NCBI RefSeq assembly: GCF_028288185.1
Contig: NZ_JAQBOF010000002.1
Coordinates: 1 to 64,000 of the forward strand
DNA: 64,000 nucleotides
Direction: 5' to 3'
Source: Mucilaginibacter sp.
GTDB taxonomy: Bacteria; Bacteroidota; Bacteroidia; Sphingobacteriales; Sphingobacteriaceae
The first letter of the stretch is position 1. Each line of letters begins with the position of its first letter. A program made the translations under genes and the position numbers. Of this stretch, positions 23,902-32,347 are shown piece by piece. A model generated the notes under the pieces. The model did not search any database and was not told the origin of the DNA. It was given only the letters and a program-made list of their open reading frames with translations.

Positions 23902-25290
23902 TCAGCAAAGCTGATACTCTGGCGTTGATGCTATTTGTATTACTATTGTTTTTAAATCGCCGGGGCGGTTAACTTCGTCAATTACTGTTTTATTCAGATC
24001 CGGTTCCAGCATAAACCGGGCTATTTCTTCGTGTGTGGTTTTGGCGGGGATATCATGTAAAAACTTATCCCAGTTGACCGTAGCCTGTACACGTTTTATT
24101 ACGTTTAATTGCTGCTTACGTTGCGATGCCAGGTAAGCCTCATCTTCGGGCGTGGCTTTACCTGTAAAATCAATTACCCCGGCATTTAATATGGTTGATG
24201 GCATTTTCATCCGGTACATTAACGATGAACTATCTATCCAGGTTTTGCCCCCGGGCCACCCAGCCACATTGGGTGGACGAAACAATACCTGCCCCAGCGT
24301 GCGCTGAAACTGCATCAGCACATCAGGATTTTGATAGGTGATATAAAACTGGCGGTTCAGTCCTACTAAAAACTCAACCGGCGATTTTACCAGGTTGCCG
24401 ATATTCTTTTCATCATAAAACCAATCAGACAGAAATACAAATTTCAGCAAGGGTGTTATCTCGTAGTTTTCTTTGTAAAAGACATCGGCCATCTGGCCAA
24501 TATGTATATCATCGGGCACCTCGTTAACCAAATACTTGTATAGCTTGGTGCAGATAAATATAGCTGTTTGCTTATTAGCTGTTATAATACTTATGATATC
24601 CTCGCCGCAAAAATTAGCGGTTTGGCCCAAAAATGTTTTGGTGCTGCTATCATGCGCATAATTATTGAATTTATAGGTGCCGTCTTTGCCGTTATAGGCC
24701 CAGCCTGTAAATGACCGTGCCGACTCTTTTACATCCTGCTCGGTATAATTTCCGCGGCCCAATGTAAAAAGCTCCATCAGCTCACGCGAAAAGTTTTCGT
24801 TGGGGTGGTTTTTTTGATTTTGCTGATTATTTAAAAACTGGAGCATCGCCGGCGTTTGCGATACCTGCATCAGCATAGTTTTAAAATTACCCAGCGCATG
24901 GGTGCGTTCTATATTATTTAATTCCTGCTGGTAATAAGAGTTGCCTACGTTACAGGCAAAATGATTATGCCAAAACAAGGTCATCTTTTCTCGTAACTGT
25001 GCATCGGTATTACTTAACTGTTTTACCCAGGCATCATTCAATGCTTTTTCTTGCTGATTTCGATCTTGATTAAGCTGTCTTTTTTCGTCCTCGGTAAGGG
25101 CATTATAAGGTCTTTGCCTTATATCAATATTTTCTTTAACAGCAGTTAAAAGCTCTATTTTTTCGGATGCCTTTAAAAGCTTTCTTACACTTTTCCGTAT
25201 CGACCAGTTTTGCTTGTCGTGCAGATCCTCAAACCTGATACCAAAGCCGGCCCTGGCGTATAAATGCTTAATCTGTTTCGAGTTACTCAT
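23902..25290 (-). CDS. DUF1800 family protein, paralogue 2
   Basis: 462 residues. Family landmarks are LYARAGFGIRFEDL at the start, MTLFWHNHFACNVG, NENFSRELMELFTLGRGNYTEQDVKESARSFTGW, and VAGWPGGKTWIDSSSL near residue 350. It is highly similar to the neighbouring gene at 25353, so this is a recent tandem duplication. There is no obvious signal peptide, although partners are exported. DUF1800 function is unknown; it is usually encoded just before DUF1501 genes, as here. Confidence 0.9.
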   Translation of the reverse strand: MSNSKQIKHLYARAGFGIRFEDLHDKQNWSIRKSVRKLLKASEKIELLTAVKENIDIRQRPYNALTEDEKRQLNQDRNQQEKALNDAWVKQLSNTDAQLREKMTLFWHNHFACNVGNSYYQQELNNIERTHALGNFKTMLMQVSQTPAMLQFLNNQQNQKNHPNENFSRELMELFTLGRGNYTEQDVKESARSFTGWAYNGKDGTYKFNNYAHDSSTKTFLGQTANFCGEDIISIITANKQTAIFICTKLYKYLVNEVPDDIHIGQMADVFYKENYEITPLLKFVFLSDWFYDEKNIGNLVKSPVEFLVGLNRQFYITYQNPDVLMQFQRTLGQVLFRPPNVAGWPGGKTWIDSSSLMYRMKMPSTILNAGVIDFTGKATPEDEAYLASQRKQQLNVIKRVQATVNWDKFLHDIPAKTTHEEIARFMLEPDLNKTVIDEVNRPGDLKTIVIQIASTPEYQLC

Positions 25291-25305
25291 TACGTTTTAA
25301 TTATT

Positions 25306-25348
25306 GAATTACAGAATTAATGATTTATTGATTTCAATTCTATAATTC
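25306..25348. repeat. spaced inverted repeat between the two DUF1800 genes
   Basis: GAATTACAGAATT (25306-25318) pairs with AATTCTATAATTC (25336-25348) with one mismatch and a 17-nt loop. The flank TTTTAATTATTGAATTA is shared with the spacer at 23804-23820, so the two spacers are related. Confidence 0.5.
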
Positions 25349-25352
25349 ATAC

Positions 25353-26732
25353 CTAACCTAACTGATACTCCGGCGATGATACCAATTCAATAACCAACGC
25401 CTTGGTATCCTTTGATTGATTAACGCTATTCATCAAAGCGCTACTCAATTTAGGTTCTAACATAAACTGCGCTATACTTGTTTTATTCATGTCCTTGGGT
25501 ATAGCGCTTAAAAACTTGTTCCAATCAGGTTGTGCCTGTACCCTTGTATTTACAAACGGTTGTTGTACACGCATAGTAGCTAAAAAGGCTTCATCTTCCG
25601 GGTCGGCTTTGCCGGTAAAATCAATAACACCACCGTTTAATATGGTTGATGGTATTTTAATGCGATACATTAATGATGAGCTATCTATCCAGTTACGCCC
25701 ACCCGGCCAGCCTGCTACATTTGGCGGATAAAATAACACCTGCCCTAACACTTTTTGAAACTGCAACATTACCTCTGGCCGTTGATAGTTAATGGTAAAC
25801 TGCCTGTTTAAGCCCACTATCAATTCAATGGGCGATTTTACCAGGTTGCCCGTATTTTTATCATCATAAAACCAATCGGCAGTAAAGACATATTCCAGGA
25901 GTGGTTTTATTTCATAGTTAGACTTGTAAAACACATCGGCCATAGCTTCTACATGTGCCTGATCGGGTGTTTCGTTAACTAAATATTTATAAAGTTTCGT
26001 ACTAAGGAAACGAGCGGTTTGTTTATTGTCAAATATGATATCAATAATATCTTCACCCTTAAAATTCCCGGTTTTGCCCAGGAAGGTTTTGCTCTCATTA
26101 TCATGCACAAACGGGCGGAATCTAAATTCGCCGGTACCATCATATCCCCAGCCGGTAAACGCGCGTGCAGATTCTTTAACATCCTGCTCGGTATAGTTAC
26201 CCCGGCCAATGGTAAAAAGCTCCATCAGTTCGCGCGCGAAATTTTCGTTAGGATGACCCTTTAAGTTTTGCTGATTATTTAAAAACTGCAACATAGCCGG
26301 CGATTTGGCTATCTCCAGCGTCATGACCTTAAAATTACCCAGAGCATTACTACGCTGTATATTGGCTACTTGTTGCGCGTATGTACCTTGTTTAGTACGA
26401 CAGGCAAAATGGTTGTTCCAAAACAGGGCCATTTTTTCGCGCAACTGGCCTTTTGTGGTGCTCATATAATTTATCCACCCCAGGTTAAGGTCTTTTTCCT
26501 GCTGGCGTTGTTGCTGCTGAAACATTTTTCGACTTGCCTGATCGCCTTTTACAACCATGGCATAATCTACATTGCCCTTAACAATATTTAGCGGCTCATA
26601 ATCTGCAGATGCTTTAAAAAGTTCCTTAACAGTTTGTTTAATGCTTTGGTTCTCGGCATCCTTAAAATCATCAAAGCCCAAGCCGAAGCCCGCGCGCGAT
26701 GTTAAATGCTTGATTTGCTTAATATTGGCCAT
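25353..26732 (-). CDS. DUF1800 family protein, paralogue 1
   Basis: 459 residues and the first gene of the leftward DUF1800-DUF1800-DUF1501 operon. It shares with its neighbour HLTSRAGFGLGFDDF, MALFWNNHFACR, FARELMELFTIGRGNYTEQDVKESARAFTGW and VAGWPGGRNWIDSSSL. The substitutions between the two copies are spread evenly rather than blocked. The family is widespread in Bacteroidota and Planctomycetota and has no assigned reaction. Confidence 0.9.
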   Translation of the reverse strand: MANIKQIKHLTSRAGFGLGFDDFKDAENQSIKQTVKELFKASADYEPLNIVKGNVDYAMVVKGDQASRKMFQQQQRQQEKDLNLGWINYMSTTKGQLREKMALFWNNHFACRTKQGTYAQQVANIQRSNALGNFKVMTLEIAKSPAMLQFLNNQQNLKGHPNENFARELMELFTIGRGNYTEQDVKESARAFTGWGYDGTGEFRFRPFVHDNESKTFLGKTGNFKGEDIIDIIFDNKQTARFLSTKLYKYLVNETPDQAHVEAMADVFYKSNYEIKPLLEYVFTADWFYDDKNTGNLVKSPIELIVGLNRQFTINYQRPEVMLQFQKVLGQVLFYPPNVAGWPGGRNWIDSSSLMYRIKIPSTILNGGVIDFTGKADPEDEAFLATMRVQQPFVNTRVQAQPDWNKFLSAIPKDMNKTSIAQFMLEPKLSSALMNSVNQSKDTKALVIELVSSPEYQLG

Positions 26733-26811
26733 GTTTTAAGGGGGTTTAAAACAGTATGAGTGCTAATTTAACAAATAGTTTAATTGTAATAACAAATTAA
26801 TGTATATGACA

Positions 26812-26819
26812 TAAATTTG
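26812..26819 (+). promoter_or_regulatory. -7 box directly before aat
   Basis: TAAATTTG matches TAnnTTTG exactly and ends 6 nt before the ATG at 26826, again implying a minimal leader. A TTG at 26784-26786 is 25 nt upstream, longer than the usual spacing. Confidence 0.4.
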
Positions 26820-26825
26820 TGACAA

Positions 26826-27452
26826 ATGATATTCAGGCTTACAGAACATTTACTATTTCCAGATCCTGAGTTGGCCGAGGATGATGGCCTTTTAGCCGTA
26901 GGCGGCGATCTTTCAACCGAACGATTAATCCTGGCCTATAAAAGCGGCATTTTCCCCTGGTATAGTGATGATACGCCTATTTTATGGTACTCGCCGCATG
27001 AGCGGTTTGTATTATATCCTGATGAATTAAATATATCATCCAGTATGAAAAGAATTTTAAACTCCAACCGCTTCCGGGTAAGTTTTAACACTTGCTTTGC
27101 AGATGTGATAGAAGCTTGCTCCGCAGTCGAACGTAAGGACCAGGACGGCACCTGGATAACTGCTGATATGAAAGATGCTTACATCCAGCTTCATCAACAG
27201 GGTAATGCACATTCTGTAGAGGTTTGGCAGGGCGATGATTTGGTGGGCGGTATGTACGGCATAGCCATTGGTGATGTGTTTTGTGGCGAAAGTATGTTTA
27301 GCAAAGTAAGCAACGCTTCAAAAACAGCATTGATTACCTTGATAAAAACCGGCGATTATAAATTACTGGATTGCCAGGTGCATACCGATCACCTGGAATC
27401 AATGGGCGCGAGGATGATCAGCAGAAAAGAATATATGACGATGCTTGGGTAA
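26826..27452 (+). CDS. aat: leucyl/phenylalanyl-tRNA-protein transferase
   Basis: 208 residues, a normal length. Family signatures are DGLLAVGGDLSTERLILAY, SGIFPWYSDD, WYSPHERFVL and GGMYGIAIGDVFCGESMF followed by SKVSNASKTAL. The enzyme adds Leu or Phe from aminoacyl-tRNA to N-terminal Arg or Lys of proteins, marking them for ClpAP through the N-end rule, in the cytoplasm. It is upstream of ruvC by 74 nt on the same strand. Confidence 0.97.
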   Translation: MIFRLTEHLLFPDPELAEDDGLLAVGGDLSTERLILAYKSGIFPWYSDDTPILWYSPHERFVLYPDELNISSSMKRILNSNRFRVSFNTCFADVIEACSAVERKDQDGTWITADMKDAYIQLHQQGNAHSVEVWQGDDLVGGMYGIAIGDVFCGESMFSKVSNASKTALITLIKTGDYKLLDCQVHTDHLESMGARMISRKEYMTMLG

Positions 27453-27526
27453 TAATGTAGAATGATACCTACCTTTAACTGCGCTGCACCACGGTGCATT
27501 GGTGCACGTCAAACTTTAATAATTAA

Positions 27527-28105
27527 ATGCAGCAAGCAATAAATATAAAAGAGCGTATAATTTTAGGTATAGACCCCGGCACAGCGGTTATGGGTTATGG
27601 ATTGGTGAAAGAGGTGGGCTCAAAAATTGAACTGATTGCTTTAGGTGTGGTTAAGATGGATAAAATTGACGACCATATGCTAAAGCTGCAACGCATATTT
27701 GAAAAAACTGTTGCGCTTATTGATAACTACAAACCCGATTGCCTGGCTATCGAGGCACCTTTCTATGGCAAAAACATACAGGTAATGCTAAAACTGGGGA
27801 GGGCTCAGGGCGTTGCAATGGCCGCAGCTTTATCGCGCAGTATTGAGGTTACAGAGTACTCGCCACGCAAAATAAAACAATCTATTACGGGTAATGGCAA
27901 TGCTACCAAAGAACAGGTTGCCGCCATGTTGCAAAATCTGTTAAGCTTTAAAGAAACACCCGATTTTTTAGATGCTACGGATGGTTTGGCCGTAGCTGTT
28001 TGCCATTCTTTCCAAAGGATGCCTACCGGAAAAAGTGGCAGCAAAAAATCATACTCAGGTTGGGATACTTTTGTTAAGGATAATGCTAAGCGGGTGGTTA
28101 AATAA
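27527..28105 (+). CDS. ruvC: Holliday junction endodeoxyribonuclease RuvC
   Basis: 192 residues, with RNase H-like fold. Catalytic acids are D16 in LGIDPGTAVMGYG, E76 in CLAIEAPFYGKN and D149/D152 in DATDGLAVAVCH. The glycine-rich VMLKLGRAQGVAMAA matches the family. It resolves Holliday junctions together with RuvAB, which are not in this window. The C-terminal tail of about 25 residues (SGSKKSYSGWDTFVKDN) is somewhat longer than in E. coli RuvC but is common in Bacteroidota. Confidence 0.96.
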   Translation: MQQAINIKERIILGIDPGTAVMGYGLVKEVGSKIELIALGVVKMDKIDDHMLKLQRIFEKTVALIDNYKPDCLAIEAPFYGKNIQVMLKLGRAQGVAMAAALSRSIEVTEYSPRKIKQSITGNGNATKEQVAAMLQNLLSFKETPDFLDATDGLAVAVCHSFQRMPTGKSGSKKSYSGWDTFVKDNAKRVVK

Positions 28106-28273
28106 TGTGCAGATGTGTGGATGTACAGATGCATAAGTGAAATATCAGAACGTCCTTTTTGTAAATCGCCTGTTACAATAGCAAAATAGGTGACTTTTAT
28201 TTAATTCAGGGGCAACCTATCTGCACACTAACCCGTCATCACTATAACAATAGAAAGATGCACAGGTAACAAC
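28106..28273. repeat. spacer with TGCAGATG-type repeats
   Basis: TGTGCAGATGTGTGGATGTACAGATGCA lies at about 28106-28133 (split here as TGTGCAGATG, TGTGGATG and TACAGATGCA). TGTGCAGAT pairs with ATCTGCACA near 28220. A related CATCTGCATATCTGCACATC occurs at about 58619. No ORF is visible. Confidence 0.35.
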
Positions 28274-29194
28274 GTGAACGCGGCAAAAGAAAACATATTA
28301 GCAACATTGGCTTATTTTGATATATTCAAGTATCCGCTAACCAGTGGAGAGATATATTTATTTCTAAAAAATAAATATAACCAGAATGACTTCGAATTTG
28401 CCCTTAAATATTTGGTTGCCGGTCAATCTGTTTACCAGTTTAGCAATTTTTATACTTTACGAAACGACCACGAGCTAATAGTTCGCAGATATAACGGCAA
28501 CCAAAAAGCCGCCGAGTTGATCAAAACAGCCTCAAAAGTGGGCGATATGCTTATCAAATTTCCTTATGTGCGTGGGATTGCCATATCGGGTTCGTTATCA
28601 AAAAACTTCGCTGACGAACATTCTGATATCGATCTGTTTATTATCACTGCCAAAAACCGCCTGTGGATAGCACGTACTTTAATGCATGCCTTTAAAAAAT
28701 TAACCTTTTTGGTAAACAAACAGGACTATTTTTGCATGAATTATTATATAGACGAGGAGCAACTGGAAATAAAGGAAAAAACCATTTATACCGCTATTGA
28801 GGTTGTTACTCTTATCCCGCTGCAAGGCGATACTGTGATTGAGCAATTTTATGCCGCCAACGGCTGGACGCGCGAGTATCTGCCCAATAAAATAATGCGC
28901 ATATCATCGGCAAAGCCGTTAAAGCCGTCTTTGTTTAAACAATTGTTTGAAAAGATATTGGATAACCGCCTTGGCAATGCTATTGATAATATATTGATGC
29001 AAATAACCGCCGGCAGATGGCTTAAAAAAACCGAGTCGAAAAAACTCAACTCAAAAGGCGCCATTATGAGCATGGATACCGGCAAGCATTATGCTAAACC
29101 AGATCCGGGAAACTTCCAGGCCAAACTGCTTAAACAATACCAGCAAAAAATATCGCAGATATTGGTTGTCCCTGAAAACTTACTGGCTAATTAA
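28274..29194 (+). CDS. nucleotidyltransferase-fold protein
   Basis: 306 residues from a GTG start; no ATG is available nearby. The signature of the polymerase-beta-like nucleotidyltransferase superfamily is G106-S107 in ISGSLSKNF and D118-x-D120 in HSDIDLFII, the metal-binding pair. The N-terminal 95 residues look like a winged-helix segment (LAYFDIFKYPLTSGEIYLFL). The rest, about 200 residues, is helical and unassigned. It may modify a small molecule or RNA; the substrate is unknown. It faces a convergent methyltransferase gene. Such fused HTH-nucleotidyltransferase proteins appear near glycan or lipid genes in some Bacteroidota, but nothing here confirms that. Confidence 0.75.
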   Translation: MNAAKENILATLAYFDIFKYPLTSGEIYLFLKNKYNQNDFEFALKYLVAGQSVYQFSNFYTLRNDHELIVRRYNGNQKAAELIKTASKVGDMLIKFPYVRGIAISGSLSKNFADEHSDIDLFIITAKNRLWIARTLMHAFKKLTFLVNKQDYFCMNYYIDEEQLEIKEKTIYTAIEVVTLIPLQGDTVIEQFYAANGWTREYLPNKIMRISSAKPLKPSLFKQLFEKILDNRLGNAIDNILMQITAGRWLKKTESKKLNSKGAIMSMDTGKHYAKPDPGNFQAKLLKQYQQKISQILVVPENLLAN

Positions 29195-29247
29195 GTACTT
29201 TAACGATTATTTCTGTTAGAACAATAACCAACTGAAGGCTATGATCC

Positions 29248-29982
29248 TTATTTACTGATAGCGACCCAATAAAACGGGTCTTTTTTGAACAAGCGATTAA
29301 ATAAGCTTGTAGGGTTAAACATTACCCGGTAATTAAATCCCCAAAATTCACTTATATCATGGTGAAAGTAATGATCGGCCATGGCGGGAATGCCCATATC
29401 TTTATAATAGGTGCGGCAGCGCTCGGCAGCTATAGCTGCGCCGTCCGGATCATAAAAAGGGGTATCAATGATGTGTGTCTCACCTCCTCGATTTAATAGA
29501 CTCTCGGCCTGGCGCAAAACAGCCACAACCGATGGAAAGTATTGTAAGGATGCTGCAAAAACAACAATATCAAATTTCTCTTTATCAAAGGTGTTTTCAT
29601 TAAAGCTATCGTATACAAACTCTAAATTAGATTTTTTAAACACCCTGCTTGCCTGGTTAATTTCGACCTGATTAACATCAAGGCCGGTTATATACGTGTT
29701 AGGCAGATCGGCCATTTTTGATGAGAGCCAGCCGTTACCACAGCCCACTTCTAATATCCTTAAAAATTTGCGCTTTTTACTTAAATAAGCCAGCAACCTA
29801 TTGGCAGAATGTTTGCGTATTTCCCATTCGGGCGAGTTGGTGCCAAAATCAGGCAATCCTTTTAGTTGCAGATCGGTATATGTCTTTTTTTCGGATTCTC
29901 TTACGGCACAATATAATTCCTCAAAATCCGGCTTGCGGGATTTTACACGGTTAATTCCTTTATTTTGAATAGCTATATCCAA
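29248..29982 (-). CDS. class I SAM-dependent methyltransferase (TTG start)
   Basis: 244 residues. SAM motif I is ILEVGCGNGWLSSKMADL near residue 78, followed by the acidic residue in TGLDVNQVEI and motif IV-like FDIVVFAASLQYFP. The start is a TTG at 29982: the frame has no ATG before a TAA further upstream, and no internal Met before motif I. The C-terminal region with DTPFYDPDGAAIAAERCRTYYKDMG is found in methyltransferases of unknown substrate. It is convergent with the nucleotidyltransferase gene, which may share its pathway. Confidence 0.83.
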   Translation of the reverse strand: MDIAIQNKGINRVKSRKPDFEELYCAVRESEKKTYTDLQLKGLPDFGTNSPEWEIRKHSANRLLAYLSKKRKFLRILEVGCGNGWLSSKMADLPNTYITGLDVNQVEINQASRVFKKSNLEFVYDSFNENTFDKEKFDIVVFAASLQYFPSVVAVLRQAESLLNRGGETHIIDTPFYDPDGAAIAAERCRTYYKDMGIPAMADHYFHHDISEFWGFNYRVMFNPTSLFNRLFKKDPFYWVAISK

Positions 29983-30270
29983 TGGTAATTTTATTTGTAT
30001 CAGGCATTAAATACATGCTTTTTTTACTTCGCATTTGAAAACTAAATAGTGATGGATCTGCACCCATCACTATCTGGAGAAACTAAAATCTATAATTACA
30101 CAATTATCGAAACAGTTACGCCCCACACTAGCCAAAGGTTGCCCATTACCCGAAATAAATTACCGGGGCAACCTTTACAAATAGCCACCCGTAATTGATA
30201 TATAATGTTTAAAACCATTGTACACATCAATTGTAATTTCTATTATAAGTCCTTTAAAACTATTTACCAT
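29983..30270. promoter_or_regulatory. divergent methyltransferase spacer with two hairpins
   Basis: Hairpin 1 pairs TAGTGATGG (30047-30055) with CCATCACTA (30064-30072). Hairpin 2 pairs AAAGGTTGCCC (30134-30144) with GGGCAACCTTT (30166-30176), a perfect 11 bp. Neither has a T-run. They lie between divergent genes and may be operators or leader structures. If translation of the right-hand gene starts at 30205, the spacer ends there. Confidence 0.45.
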
Positions 30271-31062
30271 ATGAGCACCATGATAGCAACTACCAACCCA
30301 ATAAACAGCTTGATATCAACCTTAAAAAGGGCCATGCAGAGAAATATTTTTTTTACCCCTGTAAAAGAAAAAAAGTCAGTTGAGGCTTATGATATATGGG
30401 CAGAAAGTTATGATGTGCAACCCGGTAATTTAATGTTGGATATGGATGAAGAGGTGTTTACAGAATTGCTGTCCGAGGTTAATCTAAAAGGAGCAGCAAT
30501 TGCCGATATAGGCTGCGGCACTGGCAGGCACTGGCCAAAACTTTTAAAAGCCAAACCGGCAAGCATTACCGGCTTTGATGTTTCGGCAGGGATGTTGAGA
30601 CGTTTAGAGGAAAAATTTCCGGCAGCAAAAACCAACCAGATAACAGATAACCTTTTCGCGGATACCGATACCGCCACTTACGATGTAATAGTATCAACAC
30701 TTACTGTGGCACATATTGAAAACATTGAAGAGGCGCTGCAAGCCTGGTGCCGCATATTAAAACATAACGGCGATATTATTATAACCGATTTCCATCCTAA
30801 TGCCTTGGCATTTGGCGGCAAGCGCACATTCCAGCACAACAATAACAGTATCTCTATTCAAAACTTTGTACATTATGTATATGACATTGAAGGCATCCTG
30901 CTAAAAAATGGCTTCCAGATAGTTAACAAGCTGGAAAGGAAAATTGACGAGTCGGTAAAACATTATTACGAAGATAAAAACGCATTACACGTGTACGAAA
31001 AATTTAAAGACGCCCGCATTATATACGGCATCCATTTAAAAAGGACGCATACTATTTACTAA
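30271..31062 (+). CDS. class I SAM-dependent methyltransferase
   Basis: About 263 residues from the ATG at 30271. An in-frame ATG at 30205 would add a Cys/Phe/Tyr-rich N-terminus that does not look like protein. UbiE/COQ5-like layout: AYDIWAESYDVQPGN, motif I IADIGCGTGRHWPKLL, acidic residue in ITGFDVSAGML, then DVIVSTLTVAHI. The substrate is unknown. It is divergent from the methyltransferase at 29248 but is not a close paralogue. Confidence 0.83.
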   Translation: MSTMIATTNPINSLISTLKRAMQRNIFFTPVKEKKSVEAYDIWAESYDVQPGNLMLDMDEEVFTELLSEVNLKGAAIADIGCGTGRHWPKLLKAKPASITGFDVSAGMLRRLEEKFPAAKTNQITDNLFADTDTATYDVIVSTLTVAHIENIEEALQAWCRILKHNGDIIITDFHPNALAFGGKRTFQHNNNSISIQNFVHYVYDIEGILLKNGFQIVNKLERKIDESVKHYYEDKNALHVYEKFKDARIIYGIHLKRTHTIY

Positions 31063-31116
31063 ACCGCATATTTATCTATCTTTAGCTATCTGTTACCTAA
31101 ATAGATACGTTATACT

Positions 31117-32346
31117 ATGCCGGTTAAAAATTATTTATCGCTTGCTATTATAGCAATAGCTATTACATTAAGTGCGCATGCACAAAGCAATTTGTCGTGG
31201 TTGGCAGATCCGCTAACCATGAGTGATGGCAGCAAAGTAGCCACTACAAAACAATGGCAAAAAAGACGCAAAGAACTACTGCAATTTTTCACTACCGAAA
31301 TGTATGGCCAACAACCCGCGCGGCCTGCAAACATGACTTTTAAAGTTTTCGAGACCAATAAAAATGCTTTGGGTGGTTTGGCAACCCGCAAACAGGTAAC
31401 CGTTTATTTTAACGGCAAAACCGATGGCCCGCAAATGGATATACTCATCTATCTGCCTAACAAAGTAAAAAAGCCTGGTCTTATTTTACAGTTGGGGTTT
31501 AATGGCAATCAGACTTTAAGTAATGATACCGCCGTACGACTTTCAACCAGTTGGGTTGCAAACAGCAAAACAGCTATAAACAACAAAGCTAACGAAGCCA
31601 GCCGTGGTAAAAACCCCAACAGGGATGTTGAAATGATATTGAACCGAGGCTATGGTTTCGCCACTATTTATTGTGGTGATATTGACCCCGATTTTGATGA
31701 TGGCTTTAAAAACGGCGTACATGCGCTATACCCCGAATTGCAAGGCCGTAGCGACAACTTTACTACCATAGGCGCATGGGCCTGGGGCCTTAGCCGCGCT
31801 TTAGATTATATGCAAACCGATAAAGACATCGATGCCAAAAAAGTTGCCGTATTTGGTTTTTCGCGATTGGGTAAGGCCGCGCTTTGGGCCGGCGCTACTG
31901 ACGAGCGTTTCGCGATGGTGTTAAGTAATGAATCGGGCGCTGGTGGGGTGAGGATATTTAGGCGGGGCAAGGGCGAAGACATTAAACATTTATGTACCAG
32001 TTTTCCGCATTGGTTTGATGCAAACTTCAGAAAATATATGGGCCGGGATACGGTATTACCATTCGACCAGCATTTAGTAATATCTTTAATAGCGCCGAGG
32101 CCAATTGCCATTGGCAGCGCCGAAGGCGACCTGTATTCTGATCCTGAGGGCGAGTTTTTGGGTGGCGTATATGCCAGTCCGGTCTATAAACTATTCGGAC
32201 TTGAAGGTTTACCTACCACCAAATGGCCGGGAGTTAATGAGCCGGTATCAGGGCAAATACAATATCATATCCGCCCGGGTAATCATAATATACTTACTTA
32301 TGATTGGCAACAGTATCTTAACTTTATGGATAAGCATTTTAAGTAG
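31117..32346 (+). CDS. CE15-type glucuronoyl esterase
   Basis: 409 residues. The signal peptide ends at SAHAQ (residue 23). The CE15 signature is clear: VFGFSRLGKAALWAG with nucleophile S249, then MVLSNESGAGG with E272, and H390 in RPGNHNIL. CE15 enzymes cleave the ester linking 4-O-methyl-glucuronic acid of xylan to lignin alcohols, and bacterial members are broader. Placement beside a PL8 lyase and two alpha/beta hydrolases fits uronic-acid polysaccharide breakdown. Residue 250 Arg and the following LGK are the conserved substrate-binding motif. It converges on the PL8 gene with 1 nt between stops. Confidence 0.9.
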   Translation: MPVKNYLSLAIIAIAITLSAHAQSNLSWLADPLTMSDGSKVATTKQWQKRRKELLQFFTTEMYGQQPARPANMTFKVFETNKNALGGLATRKQVTVYFNGKTDGPQMDILIYLPNKVKKPGLILQLGFNGNQTLSNDTAVRLSTSWVANSKTAINNKANEASRGKNPNRDVEMILNRGYGFATIYCGDIDPDFDDGFKNGVHALYPELQGRSDNFTTIGAWAWGLSRALDYMQTDKDIDAKKVAVFGFSRLGKAALWAGATDERFAMVLSNESGAGGVRIFRRGKGEDIKHLCTSFPHWFDANFRKYMGRDTVLPFDQHLVISLIAPRPIAIGSAEGDLYSDPEGEFLGGVYASPVYKLFGLEGLPTTKWPGVNEPVSGQIQYHIRPGNHNILTYDWQQYLNFMDKHFK

Positions 32347-32347
32347 G

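Noticed and set aside
30205-30270. ATG at 30205 as the start of the right-hand methyltransferase
   Set aside because: The extra 22 residues are rich in Cys, Phe and Tyr and unlike a methyltransferase N-terminus; the ATG at 30271 fits better, though the longer form cannot be excluded.
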